A stretch of 48,002 nt of DNA from Opitutaceae bacterium (GCA_016715765.1 JADJZJ010000040.1:1-48002); one strand, 5' to 3'. Shown: positions 7,253-14,251, numbered from the stretch's first letter. A program made the numbers and translations. Notes: generated from the letters alone by a model not told the origin.

Positions 7253-7514
7253 GTGACCGGTCCTCGTTGATGGTCCCCCGATGGTACTACGTCCCGGCCA
7301 GGGAAGTTTGCGCTTGCACCGCGGCCCGGCGAGAATCGCGGCAGCCCGAAGCCCCGCTTTACTCGCGGCGGCATGCGCGGCCAGTCGTCTCCTGGTCACG
7401 CGCACCGCGCAGGTTTCGTCCTTTCAGCGCTCGGGTCAGCACGGCTTGGTAACCCGTGCGGGCTCTTGCCGGGTGGCCTCGCGCCATCCGGCCTGCAGCT
7501 TCCACTGAATGTCA

Positions 7515-7526
7515 GTGAGCACTCAC
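7515..7526. promoter_or_regulatory. Operator-like palindrome GTGAGCACTCAC
   Basis: GTGAG-CA-CTCAC is a perfect 5-bp inverted repeat around a 2-base centre. It is followed by CAACAT, and the block AGCACTCAC(C/T)AACAT recurs at 7753-7767, 235 bases away. A two-site operator for the neighbouring HTH protein is the simplest reading. Confidence 0.4.
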
Positions 7527-7700
7527 CAACATGGTCTGGCATAGGCATCTGGTGCAGCTTGGTCGACTTGATGGTCTGGCAGTGGCTCAGGGCAGACTGG
7601 CACAGATCAGGGCAGGCCTCAGGCAAGCCCAGAATCAGGGCAAGGGCAGGCTTTTGGCAGTGAGTGGCTACCCTAGGGTGGTCCAAGGCCTGCAGCCCTT

Positions 7701-7745
7701 GGAATGCCAGGGCCAGAAATGCCAGGCTCAGAAATGCCACTCATT
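7701..7745. repeat. Three tandem 15-bp iteron-like repeats
   Basis: G(G/A)AATGCCA recurs exactly every 15 bases at 7701, 7716 and 7731: GGAATGCCAGGGCCA, GAAATGCCAGGCTCA and GAAATGCCACTCATT. Exact phasing in a non-coding control region resembles initiator-binding iterons. The third copy runs into the palindrome at 7750. No known iteron family is recognised. Confidence 0.55.
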
Positions 7746-7749
7746 CAAA

Positions 7750-7761
7750 GTAAGCACTCAC
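7750..7761. promoter_or_regulatory. Second operator-like palindrome GTAAGCACTCAC
   Basis: One mismatch from the palindrome at 7515-7526 and sharing the downstream CTAACAT. It lies between the 15-bp repeats and the terminator of the long leftward operon, upstream of the HTH gene. Confidence 0.35.
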
Positions 7762-7775
7762 TAACATAGATGGGC

Positions 7776-7803
7776 AAAAAAAAGGGACGGCCGAAGCCGC
7801 CCC
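7776..7803 (-). terminator. Rho-independent terminator of the long leftward operon
   Basis: Read leftward: GGGGCGGC, loop TTCG, GCCGTCCC, then eight T. The 8-bp stem with one G-U pair closes on a stable UUCG tetraloop, 10 bases after the stop of the last gene (7814). This is the clearest terminator in the window and separates the 7.8-13.76 kb operon from the replication block. Confidence 0.92.
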
Positions 7804-7813
7804 GTGTGCCGCG

Positions 7814-8059
7814 CTACAGCCCAGCGCTTTCGCTGAGCTTCTTCCAGACCCATGCCGGCTTGCGCCCGATGGCCGTGCCCGACCCTTCCTCGCGCGCCAG
7901 CATGGCAAGCTCGGTCGCCCCAAGTCGCCCGTGCTTGCGCACAGAGAACTCGGTGCGGCCGATGTTGCGGCCCACGCACCACGATGCCCGGACGAACGGG
8001 CCGCTCGGCCGCATGACGATGCCCAGCCCGGTAACGCCGCTTGTGTTTGTCGATCTCAT
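7814..8059 (-). CDS. Small putative AP2-like DNA-binding protein
   Basis: 81 aa from ATG 8059 (AGGAG 9 bases ahead, ATGA overlap with the upstream gene). The sequence TGLGIVMRPSGPFVRASWCV, then EFSVRKHGRLGATELAMLARE, fits the three-strand plus helix AP2-like layout seen in phage homing and regulatory proteins, including the final helix ending A-x-x-A-x-x-A-R. The assignment is by pattern only. Last gene before the terminator at 7776-7803. Confidence 0.55.
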   Translation of the reverse strand: MRSTNTSGVTGLGIVMRPSGPFVRASWCVGRNIGRTEFSVRKHGRLGATELAMLAREEGSGTAIGRKPAWVWKKLSESAGL

Positions 8060-8247
8060 TTCGATGTGCTCCTGAAAAGTCGCGCCAGCCATCCTTGCTT
8101 GCGCTCGTGGTTGAGAAGAGAGGCCTGGAGCTTGTCCCCATGGCCCGACGGAAACTCCATGAAGGAGTGGTACTGCCCGTCCACCGTCCGGCGCTCGTAG
8201 GAGCGGGGCGCCGGCTGGTAGCGGGAGCCGATCACGGGCTTGGTCAT
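8056..8247 (-). CDS. Small hypothetical protein
   Basis: 63 aa from ATG 8247, overlapping the DUF932 stop by ATGA. Pro/Arg/Gly-rich N-terminus (GSRYQPAPRSYERRTVDGQYHSF), then a helical, basic end (LLNHERKQGWLARLFRSTSK). The longer frame above it is only the shadow of DUF932. No family recognised. Confidence 0.6.
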   Translation of the reverse strand: MTKPVIGSRYQPAPRSYERRTVDGQYHSFMEFPSGHGDKLQASLLNHERKQGWLARLFRSTSK

Positions 8248-9320
8248 GCTGCGATCTTCAGCGGCTGCGCGCGGCTGATGCGGTTCCACTGGTCCCCGCC
8301 CAGGTCGATCAGCTTGTAGCCGATGGTCTCCAGCTCCACGGCACGGTCGAAGCTGTCCACGTCCTCGGCAGTGCGGGTGATGGCGTTCGCCAGACCCCAG
8401 CGGCTGATGTCGCCGCCGGAGATCAAGTGCCGAAGCACCGACGACTTTTCGGACACCTGGAGCCCGAAGGTCGGACCCAGCACTTCGATTGCGCCGTTCA
8501 CGTCGCCCTCGATCACCTGTTGCGTCGTGGCAGACAGCTTGTCCGCGAACTGCTGGAGCTTCGTCGCATCGAAGGCATGACGCAGCACGTCGCGCACCTT
8601 GCGCAGCACGACCTCGTCTTCCAGCCGCCGGGTCGAATCGGACAGCAGGCCTTCGATGCTCTCGTCGGCCCGCCGCCCTACGTGGTTCGCCCGCAGCTTG
8701 CCGTCGTCGCGCACCATGCCGTTGATGCACACCAGTCGCTCGATGAAGGGCTTGATGCTCACAGAGCCCATGCCCACTTCGGAGTTGCTGATGTGGACGC
8801 CAGCAGCGATCACGTCGCCCACCTGGCGCGAGCCCTTCACCGTGGCCGTGATCTCGTGGGTCACTGCCCGGATGTAGAGCCGCGATTCGGTGATGGCCGA
8901 AGAGCGAACCTGCACGCCGGGGATTCCGGCCAGCACGTTGAGGGTGACCTCGGCCACTTCCTTGTTGTCGATCCGCTGGTAGCGGTCGCTCAGGAAAGCG
9001 CGGTACTCGCCGCGCAGGCTGCGCACGAGCTTGCGCTCGTTGGGCTTCGTGCTGATCCGCCTGTTGACGTTCGTCGCCAGCAGCGCGGGGTCGCTGGCGC
9101 GCATCAGGTCGTAGTACGGCTTCGGGATGCTCAGCGTTTCACCGAGCTGCCCGTGGCCGATGGGGGTCAGCTCCCGCGGCTCGCTGGGCACGCCAGACAC
9201 TTCCAGCTTCGCATCGTCGCCCATCTTCACCATGCCCATCGGCACGATGTAGTCGGCCATGGCCTGGGCGTTGGAGTCCAGCATCGTCGCGAGCTGAGAG
9301 AGGGAATACATCGTCTTCAT
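8244..9320 (-). CDS. DUF932-family phage/plasmid protein
   Basis: 358 aa from ATG 9320 with leader GAAAGGACTTGATC. The body matches DUF932 in order: HGQLGETLSIPKPYYDLM, SLRGEYRAFLSDRYQRIDN, TVKGSRQVGDVIAAGVHISNSEVGMGSV, and LISGGDISRWGLANAITRTA near the end. DUF932 proteins occur on plasmids and phages; their biochemical role is unsettled. By far the largest gene of this early operon, first of a coupled set with the two genes after it. Confidence 0.85.
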   Translation of the reverse strand: MKTMYSLSQLATMLDSNAQAMADYIVPMGMVKMGDDAKLEVSGVPSEPRELTPIGHGQLGETLSIPKPYYDLMRASDPALLATNVNRRISTKPNERKLVRSLRGEYRAFLSDRYQRIDNKEVAEVTLNVLAGIPGVQVRSSAITESRLYIRAVTHEITATVKGSRQVGDVIAAGVHISNSEVGMGSVSIKPFIERLVCINGMVRDDGKLRANHVGRRADESIEGLLSDSTRRLEDEVVLRKVRDVLRHAFDATKLQQFADKLSATTQQVIEGDVNGAIEVLGPTFGLQVSEKSSVLRHLISGGDISRWGLANAITRTAEDVDSFDRAVELETIGYKLIDLGGDQWNRISRAQPLKIAA

Positions 9321-9401
9321 GATCAAGTCCTTTCGGTTGGTTGTGCTGCGCCGGATTGGCGACAGCCGCAAGCCCTCGCATGCAGGGCTTGCTGGCTGGC
9401 G

Positions 9402-9914
9402 TCAGTTCTTCTTCATGAACTCAGCCAGCATCATCACGAGCGGGCGCCCGGACTGCAGCATCTTGAGCGTCGCCGCGTTCTCGTCTTCGATGAGGCGATG
9501 TATCCACTTCGCCAGGTCGTCGTCTGCCGGAGTCATTTTCGTGACGTTGGCAAGGTCGTCCATCTTCGGGTTGTCGTGCATCGCCAGTACGAACAACGCA
9601 GAAACTGTCCGCTGCTCTTCAGACAGGGCGTAGGCCACGTGCTCAATGATTCTCCGGTCGATATCGCTTTGGGCCAGCATGATGGCTGTGCTGGCGTGCG
9701 CAAAGCAAGTGGCCTGGATGACATCGCAAAGAACGGCGCCACGCCACCCGTGGTGCAGCTTCAGCGACTCGGCCATGACACGGTTGCGTTCCTCTCGTTC
9801 GCCGTGCAGCTTTACGAGGGCGTGCAGGATGCTGCGCGCCTCATCCCTCTTGCTGCTTGGCATCAGCTCGACCAGCATCGCGATGTCGCTCAGGTCCATG
9901 TTGTTGAGGCTCAT
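9402..9914 (-). CDS. Hypothetical helical protein
   Basis: 170 aa from ATG 9914, preceded by AAAGGAGCAAGTC and overlapping the upstream gene by ATGA. Almost wholly helical (LSDIAMLVELMPSSKRDEARSIL, DRRIIEHVAYALSEEQ, DLAKWIHRLIEDENAATLKM) and ending MLAEFMKKN. No motif recognised. An 81-base gap to the DUF932 start follows. Confidence 0.65.
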   Translation of the reverse strand: MSLNNMDLSDIAMLVELMPSSKRDEARSILHALVKLHGEREERNRVMAESLKLHHGWRGAVLCDVIQATCFAHASTAIMLAQSDIDRRIIEHVAYALSEEQRTVSALFVLAMHDNPKMDDLANVTKMTPADDDLAKWIHRLIEDENAATLKMLQSGRPLVMMLAEFMKKN

Positions 9915-10102
9915 GACTTGCTCCTTTGGGTGTCGTGTTGACCAACGGCCTTGCGGATGATGGCGTCGATCAGGTTGCGGTTCGTGCGGATGAAGTCCCG
10001 CCGGGGGAGAGCACTGGCTCGCTGCCAGTAGTACAGGCTCTCGTCGTTGTCGCACCACTGCTGACGGTCTTCGTCGTTGATGGTGAACGGCTTGCGTTTC
10101 AT
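9911..10102 (-). CDS. Small hypothetical protein
   Basis: 63 aa from ATG 10102 with GAAAGGACGAACC. Begins MKRKPFTINDEDRQQWCDND and contains a helix RRDFIRTNRNLIDAIIRKAVG. The leading NDEDRQQWCDNDE...Y pattern resembles very small phage proteins of the early region, but none with known function. ATGA overlap with the next gene. Confidence 0.65.
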   Translation of the reverse strand: MKRKPFTINDEDRQQWCDNDESLYYWQRASALPRRDFIRTNRNLIDAIIRKAVGQHDTQRSKS

Positions 10103-10151
10103 GGTTCGTCCTTTCAAGAGTGCCGCCCCGTGGTAGGCGGGGCGGCTTGCT

Positions 10152-10400
10152 TCACTTGCTCAAGCGATCCCGCTTGTGCATCGGGTAGCCCCATGCTGCG
10201 GGGCCAGGGAACGGGTCGGGCAGCCACAGGTTCGCTTCGAGCCTGTGTTTGACCACGCCCATATGCTGAAGAAGGCCGACCAGCTCGTGCTTCACGCGAG
10301 GGTCGCGCTCGGCCTTGATTGCCTTCAGCAGCGACGGCACGAGCATGTCGATGCCGATCAGCAGCATCCGTGCCGTCAGTTCACCAAGGTTGAGGATCAT
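10152..10400 (-). CDS. Small hypothetical protein
   Basis: 82 aa from ATG 10400 (GGGGAG about 12 bases ahead), beginning inside the end of the preceding gene. Mostly one amphipathic region (LTARMLLIGIDMLVPSLLKAIK) then a basic, Pro/Trp-rich tail. The N-terminal stretch is hydrophobic enough to lie at a membrane but has charged residues on both sides. No family recognised. An alternative start at codon 12 cannot be excluded. Confidence 0.5.
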   Translation of the reverse strand: MILNLGELTARMLLIGIDMLVPSLLKAIKAERDPRVKHELVGLLQHMGVVKHRLEANLWLPDPFPGPAAWGYPMHKRDRLSK

Positions 10401-10842
10401 TGGATGGTGAACTCCCCGGCGCCGGCCCGTCCACGTGCCGGTAGGCGCCGACGACAGCCTGGAACTGCCCGACCTCGGCAATGGCCCAGCCCAGCAGCGG
10501 GTTGGCGGCCACCAGCTCCGTGAACTCTTCGGCGGTCAAGGCCGGCTCGCTCTTCGAGCCGAAGCCCGACATATCCACGAAGACGTAGTCGTCGTCGCAC
10601 GACAGCCACTTCAGTCGGCCGCCCATCGAAGCGGGCACGGCCAGCTCGTCACGCGGCACGATCTCCCAGTTGGCCGGGGCGTAGCGCCCCATGAACGGGA
10701 TGCCACGGACGGCCTCAGCCAGCAGCTCACGATGCTGGGGCTCGGCAAGCCGGGTGCCGAACACCTTGGGCTTGACGTTCTCGCGCTTCGCCCGCGCGGC
10801 GGCCTCATCGGCCAAGCGGTTCATTTCTCTCGGGTCCATCAT
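10381..10842 (-). CDS. Hypothetical protein
   Basis: 153 aa; of three close ATGs the one at 10842 is 8 bases from GAAAGG, matching the spacing in neighbouring genes. N-terminal helix rich in Ala/Arg/Lys, then a mixed segment VPASMGGRLKWLSCDDDYVFVDMSGFGSKSEPAL and a helical ALTAEEFTELVAANPLLGWA. Ends Pro/Ser-rich. Not recognised. Confidence 0.65.
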   Translation of the reverse strand: MMDPREMNRLADEAAARAKRENVKPKVFGTRLAEPQHRELLAEAVRGIPFMGRYAPANWEIVPRDELAVPASMGGRLKWLSCDDDYVFVDMSGFGSKSEPALTAEEFTELVAANPLLGWAIAEVGQFQAVVGAYRHVDGPAPGSSPSNDPQPW

Positions 10843-10928
10843 GATCATGTCCTTTCAAGACAGGTTGGGTAGGTGGTGCTGCACTCAGCCCGCAGCACTT
10901 GGGCCTGTGTGAGTTTAACACACAGAGA

Positions 10929-11135
10929 CTATTCGACTCCCAGCCTTTTCAGGTGGGCCTCAAGGAAGGCCAGCGCCGAAGCCCGGACCTTCGCGTGCGC
11001 CACCAGCGCGGAGTCGTGGAATGCGTACCAGCTCCCGTTTGGCGCCTGCACGATGTCAACGCTGGAGCCGTCGGACAGCACGGCTTCCATCTCCTGCGTC
11101 TCGTCGGCCAGCGACGATTCGAGCCAGGGGATCAC
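10929..11135 (-). CDS. Small hypothetical protein
   Basis: 68 aa from GTG 11135, which shares GTGA with the upstream stop and follows AAAGAGGGG; another GTG two codons earlier is possible. Acidic N-terminal half (LADETQEMEAVLSDGSS), then beta (VDIVQAPNGSWYAF) and a C-terminal helix. Function unknown. An 86-base gap follows before the next gene in the direction of transcription. Confidence 0.55.
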   Translation of the reverse strand: MIPWLESSLADETQEMEAVLSDGSSVDIVQAPNGSWYAFHDSALVAHAKVRASALAFLEAHLKRLGVE

Positions 11136-11590
11136 AGCCACCCCTCTTTGCTGCTGAAGCCCAGCCCCATGTCGCCGCGCTGCTGGCCGTCAGCCGGCGA
11201 GAAGATCGCCTCGCCGTTGCTGAAGACGCCCAGCTTGTTCAGGCCGACCCCGAAGCAGCCGGACGCCACCTTGCGAAACTTGGCATCGACCGACTCGATC
11301 CAGCGGTCGCGGATGCCGTGCGTGTCGGCGTAGTCGTTGTCCACCGGCACCATCCAGATCGACACCAGCCCGCAGTATTCGGACACCCCGAACTGTGCGA
11401 AGCGGTTGCTGGCGACGACGTGGTCCTCGCGGTCCAGCCAGCGGTCGTCCTCGGTGACGCTGGGGAAGGCCCGCATGAGGCAGCCGCGCAAGTCCTCGAT
11501 GGCCTCTTCAAACTCCCACGAGTCTTCAAACTCGCAGGCCTCGTACACGACGCTCGCAGCGCCGCGGGGAACAGAAACAGAACGTCCCAT
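11132..11590 (-). CDS. Hypothetical protein
   Basis: 152 aa from ATG 11590 with GAAAGGAGTGATC. Sequence alternates acidic helices (ACEFEDSWEFEEAIEDLRGCL) and beta segments with many aromatic residues (EYCGLVSIWMVPVDNDYAD). Ends FSSKEGWL. The longer frame upstream is a shadow. No family recognised; typical of early phage orphan genes. Confidence 0.65.
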   Translation of the reverse strand: MGRSVSVPRGAASVVYEACEFEDSWEFEEAIEDLRGCLMRAFPSVTEDDRWLDREDHVVASNRFAQFGVSEYCGLVSIWMVPVDNDYADTHGIRDRWIESVDAKFRKVASGCFGVGLNKLGVFSNGEAIFSPADGQQRGDMGLGFSSKEGWL

Positions 11591-11637
11591 GATCACTCCT
11601 TTCGATTGAGCCCGCGTCATGCGGGCTCGGGTTGTTG

Positions 11638-12141
11638 TCAGTCGCAAACGATCTCGTAGATCGGCTTCTCGACCGTCTCGGTCTCGACCCGCGTCAGCAC
11701 CTTGCGGCACGTCGGGGAGTCGCTGCGCACGTAGACGTAGAAGCAGACCTTGATCCACGTCCGCTCTTCGTGCTGCCGGAACCAGAAGATGAAGTCACGG
11801 TTCAGCCCGGCGGGCCAGTCTCGCGACTGCTCCTTGTCGGCGTCCATGAACTCGCCCAGCAGCTCCACCAGCCGCTTGTCCTTGAAGCCTGGCAGGCTGT
11901 TGATGACGACGCCGATGCTGATCAGGTCTTCCGTGACCTTGCGCTCGTCGCTGTACTCGCGGTTGTGGCTGACAAAGGGCTGAAGGCCCAGGCTCTTGAA
12001 CGACTTGCGCTTCATGCGCTTGACCATCGCCGCGATGGCGGGCCGCTTGGCGCGCAGCAGGGCTTGCTGCTCCTTGACGCGCTTGATGGTGTCCGACAGG
12101 CCGGTGATGGCGGCCGTGGTGATGTCTTGTCGCTTCGTCAT
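11638..12141 (-). CDS. Hypothetical basic protein
   Basis: 167 aa. N-terminal 50 residues are a basic helix (SDTIKRVKEQQALLRAKRP, VKRMKRKSFKSLG), suggesting nucleic-acid contact; the C-terminal half is beta-rich (FIFWFRQHEERTWIKVCFYVYVRSD) and ends IYEIVCD. Start ATG 12141 has GAAAGGACATCATC. No known family. Confidence 0.65.
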   Translation of the reverse strand: MTKRQDITTAAITGLSDTIKRVKEQQALLRAKRPAIAAMVKRMKRKSFKSLGLQPFVSHNREYSDERKVTEDLISIGVVINSLPGFKDKRLVELLGEFMDADKEQSRDWPAGLNRDFIFWFRQHEERTWIKVCFYVYVRSDSPTCRKVLTRVETETVEKPIYEIVCD

Positions 12142-12167
12142 GATGATGTCCTTTCAGTGGTGGTGGA

Positions 12168-12620
12168 TCAACGGGTGAACGGGGGAACCTTGTGGCCGTC
12201 AGGCGCCACTCGATTCCACATGGAATGGTCCGGGTCGATACTGCTGCGCAGCTTGCACAGCAGCTCGTCCTTCTCCTTGCCGGCGAGCCACGCGCGCTCG
12301 TCGTCAGACTCTTGCCAGCCCCACGGGTGGGTCGCCAGCAGATCGAAGTAGGCTGTGCGCTCGGTCGCCTTCTTCTCGACCCAGGCCAGGTACTTCTCCC
12401 GGCTGCCGCAGGCGTCCATGGGGCACTCGTTGTAGAGCCAGCCGGCGTAGGCCTGAAGGTTGGCGAAGTTGTTGTCATCGGCGTGCCCGGCCGCATGGAC
12501 CAGGTCGTTGGACACGACGCTTTGGAGGAAGTCGCCCAGCGGCACGCCAAGCTGCACGTAGGCCTCAAGTGCGCTCAACATGTCGGTGCGGATGGTGTAG
12601 CCGCGGTAGGTGTAACTCAT
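12168..12620 (-). CDS. Conserved phage hypothetical protein
   Basis: 150 aa. RGYTIRTDMLSALEAYVQLG, VPLGDFLQSVVSNDLVHAAG, NNFANLQAYAGWLYNECP and a Gly-Ser pair follow the layout of a common phage early protein (VxxGxFLxAVxxNDLxxAxxxAD...YxYNExP). No biochemical function is known for it. Tail is charged and Trp-containing. ATGA overlap with its upstream neighbour. Confidence 0.7.
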   Translation of the reverse strand: MSYTYRGYTIRTDMLSALEAYVQLGVPLGDFLQSVVSNDLVHAAGHADDNNFANLQAYAGWLYNECPMDACGSREKYLAWVEKKATERTAYFDLLATHPWGWQESDDERAWLAGKEKDELLCKLRSSIDPDHSMWNRVAPDGHKVPPFTR

Positions 12621-12817
12621 GATGGCTCCGTGTTGGTGAAGTGGATGACGTGCGGAAGCAGAAGCTCCTGCTCCGGCGTTGGGTCGCCTTCACTGACCCA
12701 GCCGATGCCGACCCAGCACTTGACCTTGCCGTGGTCGATCACGCGGCTGTACTTGCGCTCGTTGCCGGCCGCCATGCGAAGGCTGGACAGCTCGGACGCT
12801 GCAACGGTTTTCTTCAT
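12617..12817 (-). CDS. Small hypothetical protein
   Basis: 66 aa. Begins with a helix (MKKTVAASELSSLRMAAGNE), then beta segments YSRVIDHGKVKCWVGIGWV, and ends in LPHVIHFTNTEPS. The pattern K(V/C)xxWVGIGWVxEG is seen in tiny phage proteins of unknown role. Starts by ATGA overlap with the gene before it. Confidence 0.65.
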   Translation of the reverse strand: MKKTVAASELSSLRMAAGNERKYSRVIDHGKVKCWVGIGWVSEGDPTPEQELLLPHVIHFTNTEPS

Positions 12818-12981
12818 GCTCGGGCTCCTTGGTGGTTGAGACGGCCGGCGCGGCGAGCGGCCAGCCAGCGCTGTGCGGCCAGGCGCTCGGCCTCGCGCGC
12901 ATCGTCGCGGATGTAGTCAGCCAGGGTCCGCACCGGGGCGGGCTGGACGGGGGGCTGCTTGTGTGCGGGGATGTGAAACAT
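12814..12981 (-). CDS. Small basic hypothetical protein
   Basis: 55 aa, ATG 12981 preceded by CACGAAAGGACCATC, stop TGA overlapping the next start (ATGA). Pro-rich N-terminus (HIPAHKQPPVQPAPV), then a basic helix (LADYIRDDAREAERLAAQRW, LAARRAGRLNHQG). Ribosome site, coupling and codon pattern all support it despite its size. Function unknown. Confidence 0.7.
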   Translation of the reverse strand: MFHIPAHKQPPVQPAPVRTLADYIRDDAREAERLAAQRWLAARRAGRLNHQGARA

Positions 12982-13004
12982 GATGGTCCTTTCGTGGTTG
13001 GGGT

Positions 13005-13289
13005 TCAGGTCTGACGCCGGCCAGCGCCGCCGGTCGCGGCGCCGATCAGGTTCGAGCGGATGCCGCCGATCAGCAGCTCCGCCTCGTCGTCTTGCAGCTC
13101 GTCGTCCAGCCTGATCTCGTGGATGAAGCAGGCCTGCAAGCCGGCGGCGTTGATGGCCTCGATAGCGGGCACCTGAAGCGACATCGGGTCGTCGGTGTAC
13201 TCGGCCTTGAACGGGAAGCGCCGGATCAGGTACAGGCCGAGAGAGCCGGCTAGGCGCAGCTCAGCAATGGCGCGGTAGTAGACAAGCAT
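13005..13289 (-). CDS. Small hypothetical protein
   Basis: 94 aa from ATG 13289 with leader GAAAGGACTGCC; the longer frame above is a shadow. Starts MLVYYRAIAELRLAG with a membrane-like but short segment LGLYLIRRFPF, then acidic (RLDDELQDDEAELLIGG). No family recognised. Confidence 0.65.
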   Translation of the reverse strand: MLVYYRAIAELRLAGSLGLYLIRRFPFKAEYTDDPMSLQVPAIEAINAAGLQACFIHEIRLDDELQDDEAELLIGGIRSNLIGAATGGAGRRQT

Positions 13290-13299
13290 GGCAGTCCTT

Positions 13300-13524
13300 T
13301 CAGTGGTTGCCGTAGGGGTCGTAGTCGGGCGGCATGTCGCCCCACTCCGGCGGGTCGGGCTCGGTGAAGTCGGAGTCGGGGTCGTACTCCTCACCTTCCT
13401 CCGGGTTGATGTAGGCGGCGCGTCCCTTGCGCCACACCTTGATGACGGTGTAGCCCTGGGCAGGGCCACAGCTCGGGCAGTCGGTTGCCCCGCACATGCA
13501 GGGGCCGAGGTTGCGGTAGGTCAT
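13300..13524 (-). CDS. Small Cys-rich acidic phage protein
   Basis: 74 aa from ATG 13524. Residues about 8-21 read CMCGATDCPSCGP, three Cys pairs resembling a zinc ribbon knuckle, followed by GYTVIKVWRKGRAAYINP and an acidic Pro-rich tail (EEGEEYDPDSDFTEPD). Similar short proteins are frequent in betaproteobacterial phages. ATGA overlap with the first gene of the operon. Confidence 0.7.
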   Translation of the reverse strand: MTYRNLGPCMCGATDCPSCGPAQGYTVIKVWRKGRAAYINPEEGEEYDPDSDFTEPDPPEWGDMPPDYDPYGNH

Positions 13525-13757
13525 TTCGTCTCCTTCGCTTCGTCGGCAGTCACGCACCAGTCGCCAGCGCTGTGATGCGTGATGTAGAAGCTCTGGTACA
13601 GCCCGTGCTTGACGGGCAGCTTGAACTCGCCGGGCCTGGTCTTCCAGGTCTGGCACTTGCCGCTCGGCCGGCAGCGCGCTGGCGTGCCGTCGGCGTTGCG
13701 GATGGTGCGGTGGTGAAACTCGCCGCGGTGGGTCTGGGCTTGTTCGATGGTGATCAT
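13521..13757 (-). CDS. Small hypothetical protein, first gene of the leftward operon
   Basis: 78 aa from ATG 13757 with leader AACGAAAGGACTCTCC. Contains GEFHHRTIRNADGTPARCR, SGKCQTWKTRPGEFKLPVKHG, and ITHHSAGDWCVTADEAK: three Cys and several His, no standard motif. As the promoter-proximal gene it would be among the first expressed. Two inverted repeats lie just upstream (13780-13836). Confidence 0.7.
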   Translation of the reverse strand: MITIEQAQTHRGEFHHRTIRNADGTPARCRPSGKCQTWKTRPGEFKLPVKHGLYQSFYITHHSAGDWCVTADEAKETK

Positions 13758-13779
13758 GGAGAGTCCTTTCGTTGGCTGA

Positions 13780-13807
13780 TCACTGCACACGGTACGATGT
13801 GCAGTGA
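13780..13807. promoter_or_regulatory. Perfect inverted repeat upstream of the leftward operon
   Basis: TCACTGCACA and TGTGCAGTGA, 10-bp arms around CGGTACGA, lie 23 bases upstream of the first leftward gene. A second repeat with a related core follows at 13812-13836. Paired operators for a dimeric repressor are likely. Confidence 0.55.
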
Positions 13808-13811
13808 AAGG

Positions 13812-13836
13812 CCAGCAGTCGTGTTTGCACTGCTGG
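13812..13836. promoter_or_regulatory. Second inverted repeat CCAGCAGT...ACTGCTGG
   Basis: 8-bp perfect arms around a 9-base spacer. The half-site shares GCAGT/ACTGC with the repeat 5 bases away at 13780-13807, so the two may bind the same protein. Confidence 0.45.
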
Positions 13837-13868
13837 ACTCGGGTTGGTGGCTCGCCGATACCTGCGCC

Positions 13869-13925
13869 GCCACAGCGCAGGACACACAGCCCTCGCGGGC
13901 GCCTGATTCAAGTCAGGCTGTGGCA
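13869..13925 (+). other. tRNA-like fold of 57 bases
   Basis: GCCACAG (13869-13875) pairs perfectly over 7 bp with CTGTGGC (13918-13924), followed by A. Immediately inside is CCTGA-TTCAAG-TCAGG (13902-13917), resembling a T-arm, and a GCCC-TCGC-GGGC hairpin (13889-13900). The layout copies an acceptor stem plus T-arm, but one arm is missing, the T-loop is one base short and the length is too small for a functional tRNA. Possibly a tRNA remnant or structured leader. Confidence 0.35.
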
Positions 13926-13935
13926 CGGCTCCCTT

Positions 13936-13966
13936 GTGACGTGGGCAGCCTGGTGAGGCTGGTCAC
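13936..13966. repeat. Composite hairpin
   Basis: GTGAC (13936-13940) pairs with GTCAC (13962-13966), enclosing CAGCCT-GGTG-AGGCTG (13946-13961). A 5-base bulge interrupts the left arm. No T run follows, so it is not a simple terminator. Confidence 0.4.
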
Positions 13967-14251
13967 AGCGCCTGCCGGCGCGGAAAGCTCAGATGCAGAG
14001 GATGGCGCTTCGTGGTCAGATCGTTGCCGCCACCCGCCCGCCTTCCGTGAGGCTCTGGGGTGCGGCGCGGGATCACGCGCTCGCCATCGTGCATGTGCCG
14101 ATGTGCTCGGTGGGTCCGACCCCTGACTTGCCGCCGCTTACCTCCTGCACTTCCTGCTACACCAGCAGGCCGCGCGCTACTTCTGCGGCGGCTCGGGCGC
14201 CTCGCGGCGTTTCCGGCCAGGGACCGCTGGGTGTCTTACCCCAGGTGCTGC

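Larger units (their letters stand above)
7253..7775. other. Gene-free control region with palindromes and iteron-like repeats
   Basis: 523 bases without a credible gene. The only long leftward frame (7396-7740) begins at GTG without a ribosome site and its Ala/Leu-rich start is just the translation of a 15-bp tandem repeat. The region contains two GTGAGCACTCAC-type palindromes (7515-7526, 7750-7761), three CAGGGCA boxes (7588, 7608, 7636) and the repeat at 7701-7745. It likely carries the promoter of the HTH gene and possibly a replication origin. Confidence 0.55.

Noticed and set aside
7396..7740. Leftward frame of 114 codons with a signal-peptide-like Ala/Leu start
   Set aside because: The start is GTG without a ribosome site, and the Ala/Leu stretch is only the translation of the 15-bp tandem repeat.
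8056..8730. 224-codon leftward frame
   Set aside because: Its first 160 codons are an Arg/Gly-rich shadow of DUF932; only the last 63 codons from ATG 8247 are a real gene.
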